Assembly (NCBI RefSeq): GCF_005473905.2
Contig: NZ_CP061336.1
Location: 852,501-916,500, forward strand
Length of the DNA: 64,000 nt
Reading direction: 5' to 3'
Source: Ruminiclostridium herbifermentans
GTDB taxonomy: Bacteria; Bacillota; Clostridia; Acetivibrionales; DSM-1351
Shown: one piece after another, positions 60,466-64,000 of the stretch
How positions within the stretch are numbered: position 1 is the first letter of the stretch
Layout of the letters: each line of letters starts with the position of its first letter
Notes under the pieces: generated by a model
The model's database searches: none
What the model was told of the DNA's origin: nothing
What the model saw: only the letters and a program-made list of their open reading frames with translations
Made by a program: the position numbers and the translations under genes

Positions 60466-61215
60466 TTACTTTTGAGCAGTGGATAGCTGCTGATATTGAT
60501 TATAGTATTCTGTTACTTTTTTTACATAGTTTTGTGTTTCAGCGTATGGTGGTATGCCGTCATATTTTATTACACTATTTGGACCGGCATTATAGGCGGC
60601 TAAAGCCAAGCTTATATCACCCTTGAAATTGGACAGTTGATCTCTTAGATAAAGTACACCACCATTTATATTTTGAACAATATCAAAAGGGTCAGTCACG
60701 CCCAGTGAAGCTGCTGTACCAGGCATTAATTGCATTAAACCCTGTGCTCCAGAAGAGGATATTGAAGTAGGGTTAAAAGAGGATTCCTGCTTCATTACAG
60801 CACGGATTAAGTTTTTATCAACGCCATATTTAGCTGAGGCATTATCAATAGCTGTATTTATTAATTCCATTAATTCTGTTTTATCACTTGGAATATAAGC
60901 TGTGGAATTTGCAAGTGCTTTCTGCGCTTTTAGTATATTGGAACTTTTAGAATCTCCAGACTTGTCCAGCAAATCTTCTAAGTATTTGTTCAAGACAGAA
61001 TTGCCTGATAATTCTGAAGAATCTCCATACAAGGAATCATTTAAGCCTAATGAAGAGGAATCTAAACCTAACAAAGCGGCATCTGATAAGTAATCTTGGA
61101 AGGAAGTATCAGATGAACTTGCTTCACTAGAACCCAATTTTGGAGCCATACTAGAAAGTCTGCTGTTTATATCGGCTATTTTTTGTTGGAAAATAGCATT
61201 AATGTCTAATTTCAT
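60466..61215 (-). CDS. Lytic transglycosylase (SLT domain)
   Basis: 249 residues. Cleaves peptidoglycan with formation of anhydromuramic ends. The SLT domain covers about residues 125-240: catalytic Glu in AVMKQESSFNP, then SGAQGLMQLMPGTA, GVLYLRDQL and ALAAYNAGPNSV. The first 110 residues are Ser-rich and lack a signal peptide, so export may be non-classical or flagellum-type. ATG 61215 fits the AAGGAAGGA site; an ATG at 61233 is upstream of it. Confidence 0.92.
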   Translation of the reverse strand: MKLDINAIFQQKIADINSRLSSMAPKLGSSEASSSDTSFQDYLSDAALLGLDSSSLGLNDSLYGDSSELSGNSVLNKYLEDLLDKSGDSKSSNILKAQKALANSTAYIPSDKTELMELINTAIDNASAKYGVDKNLIRAVMKQESSFNPTSISSSGAQGLMQLMPGTAASLGVTDPFDIVQNINGGVLYLRDQLSNFKGDISLALAAYNAGPNSVIKYDGIPPYAETQNYVKKVTEYYNQYQQLSTAQK

Positions 61216-62199
61216 AAATATCCTTCCTTTCAATGTCTTCTACTAACAAAAGAAGCAGTTAACACCAGTCAATTAACTTCTAATCCAAAGCGCTTCCGGT
61301 TTAAAGTGGCAAACATTTTTGCTTATGCGCAGAAGCACTAGTTCATCAAATATGTTAATAGTGTTGATATACTGACATTATCCCGTTTCTTTGGAATGAA
61401 GCTATTTCATGTAATTATTTCAAAATCAACGTATATTCATAAGTTGTACTCATATTGAACTGTGAAATTCGAGTCAATATGCTTTAAGCAAATATGATAT
61501 TACTTGATTAATTAGCGGATAATTCCTTTAAAGTGCTAGGAGATCATCCCAGTTACAAATATTTAATGTAATATAACTGAGTAACATCCAAAATTATAAT
61601 TTATTTATCGGCAGTTTTGCAAGCTAAGATAACAGGGAATATTTTCTGAATGCAAATTAAGATTATAAAATATAAAATACTTCTATTAAGTAGATTTCTT
61701 AAGGATAAGAAGTATCATTGAATATTAATAAAATATTAATAGGTTCTAATATAGTCATCAAAGATTTCTATAAGAAATATCATTGAAAAGTAATAAAAGT
61801 ATGCTCAAAATGATAAAAATTCAAGGTAGAAGTAATTGTTGAGAACCATTTGATGGAAATGGATTTTTGCATAAATGCTAGGCAGGGGTGCTGGTTTCTT
61901 AACATACATAAAATTTACAAACTTTATTATTTCGTACAACTCATTTTGTGAGAAAATTAAATTACAAATGGTTGTATTGGCGTAGAAAGGTAATTGTTTA
62001 TACTACTGCTTAAGTCTATTAGGATGCGAAAATATTTGTGAATAAAAGTTTATTTTACTAACTCAAATTTATGATGTTAACTATAATTCATCAAGCCCCA
62101 AGACCCAATAGCGGCATGTACTAATTGACTAAATTTAGATCTTTGACAAAAAACAGTGTTAGTATAAAATCGTATAAATGATTAAAAGATATGTCTTAG
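61216..62199. other. 984-bp AT-rich spacer
   Basis: The longest gene-free stretch. AAGTTGTACTCATAT at 61441 resembles the repeats at 62649 and 62749, and TTGAACTGTGAAATTCGA at about 61455 resembles the end of the dispersed repeat. No ORF with a ribosome binding site, tRNA or terminator could be supported. Confidence 0.4.
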
Positions 62200-62511
62200 T
62201 TAAGAAACTTCAATAAGCATTTTTTTAGAAAATTTTGAGCAAACATTTCTGGTTGTTCCATCAAACTCTCTTGCGGAGAAAAGCTTACATTTTCCAAGAT
62301 GCTCATTTGGTGAATCCAATTGTACTATAAAGTACTCACAATGGATACATTTATAGTTCTTTTGCCTAGAAGCAGTTGATTCAGAGCGCTCCTTATATTT
62401 GAAGCAAACATAATCTGGTGTTACCACTCCATGATATTTGCACAAAATATCCTTTGTAAGATGTATAGATAATCCTCTTTCACAATTATTGCAGCACTTT
62501 GCTTGCCTCAT
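62200..62511 (-). CDS. Small cysteine-rich protein with two zinc-ribbon-like modules
   Basis: 103 residues. Two similar halves: first CCNNCERG, then CKYHGVVTPDYVCFKY; second CIHCEYF, then GKCKLFSAREFDG and NVCSKF. Each half has a C-x2-C pair and two further cysteines, as in rubredoxin-like or treble-clef knuckles. ATG 62511 (MRQAKCCNN) follows GAGGTG on the minus strand, better than an in-frame start at 62547. No family recognised. Confidence 0.7.
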   Translation of the reverse strand: MRQAKCCNNCERGLSIHLTKDILCKYHGVVTPDYVCFKYKERSESTASRQKNYKCIHCEYFIVQLDSPNEHLGKCKLFSAREFDGTTRNVCSKFSKKMLIEVS

Positions 62512-63084
62512 ATATTTCACCTCATCTATCAAATAAATATTATTCACAATTATAACATTTATAAATTACAATGTAAAAAGGTGGGAAATAATATTGCTTA
62601 AATCACATGTGATATTCAGTTAACTTTAAAAAGTGTTGTGTTTGTCTAAGTTGTACTCACATACAGTTTAAAGCAATAAATAGTTTACTTGGAAACTTTT
62701 ATTCACAAATTCAAATAAATATCTTTAAGCAAGTAGTAAATTTGTCTAAGTTGTACTCGCGTATAAGTAAATAAGCAAAAACTAGTTTTTTAATTACAGT
62801 CCCAGTTAAAATAGCACAATGAGTCAAATTAATTACTTTATAAACATTCTAGGTAAATTAATATACTGGCGTACTGGCACTTCCATGCAAACTTATGTAT
62901 ATGGGATTTCCAAGATATTTTTGATTGGCGTGTAAGTAATGAGCAATAAGTAATTTACTTAAGCTCAGTTTAATATAAGCAAATAGTTAAGTTAAATATA
63001 TTGTATAACTTGAATTACCTTCTAAAAAATCAATTTCTAATGTATAATAACAATAAATAAAATTTTTGGGATTTGGGAGAGATT
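62512..63084. other. Spacer with 100-bp-spaced direct repeats
   Basis: 573 bp. TTTGTCTAAGTTGTACTC occurs at 62641 and again at 62741, exactly 100 bp apart. GCAATAAATAGTTTACTT (about 62673) recurs as GCAATAAGTAATTTACTT (about 62942). TATAAT near 63043 may be a -10 element for the DUF402 gene. No other feature seen. Confidence 0.5.
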
Positions 63085-63567
63085 ATGAAAAAGCCAAGTA
63101 TATTACGAACAAGATACATTCCATTCGAAACTGTAGATATTTCAAGTGATGAGATGCTTTTTAGAGATGATGAGATTTTAATAACCAGATGGAAAGCAAT
63201 AAAGCCTAGAGCAGATATTTCGGGCGGTATTTCATATACATTCCTAAAAGAAGGTGTTAAAATAAGCAGATTCTATGATGCTGCTAAAAGGTTTGCATAT
63301 TGGTATTGTGATATTATAGATGTTAAATATGACAGTGATATAGATCAATACACATTTATAGATTTGTTGTTGGATGTAAAGCTTATGCCTGATGGAACCA
63401 TGCAGGTATTGGATGCAGATGAACTTGCAGTAGCACTTGAAGAAGGATTGATTACTCAGGAACAGGCATGCAGGTCATTAAAGAAAATGGATAGTATATT
63501 GCAAAAAGTATATAAAAACAGTTTTCCGCCTCCGATTTGTCTAGAGGAGAAATATTGGGAGGTATAG
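63085..63567 (+). CDS. DUF402-family protein (possible nucleoside phosphatase)
   Basis: 160 residues. Family segments: RYIPFETVDIS at the N-terminus, YWYCDIIDVKYD near 79 and the acidic FIDLLLDVKLMPDG near 95, all typical of DUF402/Ntdp-like proteins, some of which hydrolyse nucleoside di- or triphosphates using Asp-bound metal. ATG 63085 follows TTGGGAGA; an in-frame TTG at 63073 lies inside that site. Confidence 0.85.
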   Translation: MKKPSILRTRYIPFETVDISSDEMLFRDDEILITRWKAIKPRADISGGISYTFLKEGVKISRFYDAAKRFAYWYCDIIDVKYDSDIDQYTFIDLLLDVKLMPDGTMQVLDADELAVALEEGLITQEQACRSLKKMDSILQKVYKNSFPPPICLEEKYWEV

Positions 63568-63911
63568 AAATTACCTGACGTTTTATTTCCTTAAGTAATT
63601 ATTACACAAAATAAATTATTACACACTAAAATCGACTATCCAAGTTTAAAACTTGAAAAGATTAGTGTTTAATTTATTGTTTTGAATAAATTTAAGGAAA
63701 TAAATTTACAGGGATTTGTTCCATTAAGCTATGGAAAATTTATACAAGGACTTTCAAGAGTATAGAAAACAATTTAATAGAAAATAATGTAATAGAAAAC
63801 AATGTATAAGAGCGTACTTACTTTAAAATTATGATTAAAGAATGCTTTTTGATAGTTCTATTTTGAGTTGAAATTCAATAACTAGAAAATATAAAGATTT
63901 GGAGACCTTGC
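63568..63911. other. AT-rich spacer before the PHP gene
   Basis: 344 bp, nothing assignable. It contains a short direct repeat (AATAGAAAATAATGTAATAGAAAA-like, about 63776-63800) and no convincing promoter or terminator. Confidence 0.4.
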
Positions 63912-64000
63912 ATGACTGAAATTATTGATTTGCATACACATAGCACTGCTTCAGACGGAAGTATGAGTCCTGCTCAACTGGTACGCCACGCAAAGGATAA
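63912..64000 (+). CDS. PHP-domain phosphoesterase, N-terminal fragment
   Basis: The first 29 codons before the window ends. The product starts MTEIIDLHTHSTASDGS, the metal-binding first motif of PHP (polymerase and histidinol phosphatase) domains. ATG 63912 is preceded by TTTGGAGA. Which PHP family it belongs to cannot be told from this fragment. Confidence 0.85.
   Translation, partial: MTEIIDLHTHSTASDGSMSPAQLVRHAKD

Overview
The window is AT-rich DNA from a low-GC Gram-positive of class Clostridia. The evidence is the gene order (23S-5S rRNA, then S10-spc-alpha ribosomal operons, then ecfA1/ecfA2/ecfT-truA-rplM-rpsI), strong aggagg-type ribosome binding sites, frequent TTG/GTG starts, zinc-type S14, and many close relatives of Bacillus/Clostridium proteins (LonB, Sfp-type transferase, an HPr/Crh-like protein, MntH). 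A cluster III Clostridium (Ruminiclostridium/Acetivibrio-like) is my best guess; this is inference, not proof. No tRNA gene, intact insertion sequence, prophage or CRISPR array was found.

Layout. 1-2425: 3' half of a 23S rRNA carrying a helix-45 intervening sequence, a promoter in the 23S-5S spacer, 5S rRNA and a terminator. 2471-19957: one long co-directional block: an S10 leader with an attenuator-like hairpin, ribosomal protein genes rpsJ to rplQ with secY, adk, map, a KOW-domain gene, infA and rpoA, closed by a strong terminator at 19928. Two genes too short for routine ORF calling, rpmD (11879) and rpmJ (16186), belong to it. Several spacers hold stacked hairpins. 20192-25456: energy-coupling factor transporter ATPases and T subunit, split by an opposite-strand methyltransferase gene, then truA. 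26128-27152: rplM-rpsI with their own promoter and terminator.

27471-39882 is accessory: a secreted WG-repeat protein, wreckage of an ATPase plus TOPRIM gene pair (the ATPase lacks its N-terminus; the TOPRIM gene has two frameshifts and a nonsense codon), a GreA-family factor, an orphan type II thioesterase facing an Sfp-type phosphopantetheinyl transferase, a Fic protein with its inhibitory motif, manganese transporter mntH with two DtxR-type operator-like boxes, an mntR-like regulator, and an amidohydrolase. 40088-41887: tRNA t6A genes tsaE and tsaB with rimI (tsaD lies at 58703). 42277-47037: a Lon-like protease, then a translationally coupled ECF sigma / anti-sigma / bactofilin-like membrane protein operon. 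47446-50430: an HPr paralogue with Asn at position 15 (Crh-like), uvrC and a metallophosphoesterase. 50732-56351: protein quality control, tig-clpP-clpX-lonB. 57011 to the end: a secreted nuclease, tsaD, a lytic transglycosylase, a small Cys-rich protein, a DUF402 protein and the start of a PHP-domain gene.

The least explained content is non-coding: (i) a family of about 120-170 bp structured repeats, five copies at three loci (38318, 44771, 47073), twice as head-to-tail pairs, with compensatory changes in a predicted three-way junction plus 3' hairpin; (ii) five tandem units of about 65 bp upstream of tsaD; (iii) a cluster of DnaA-box-like 9-mers at 59996-60246; (iv) a short dispersed repeat starting with ATCAATGGTTTGTTG; (v) the 135-nt insert in 23S rRNA. 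Long AT-rich spacers (up to about 1 kb) separate most genes after 20 kb.
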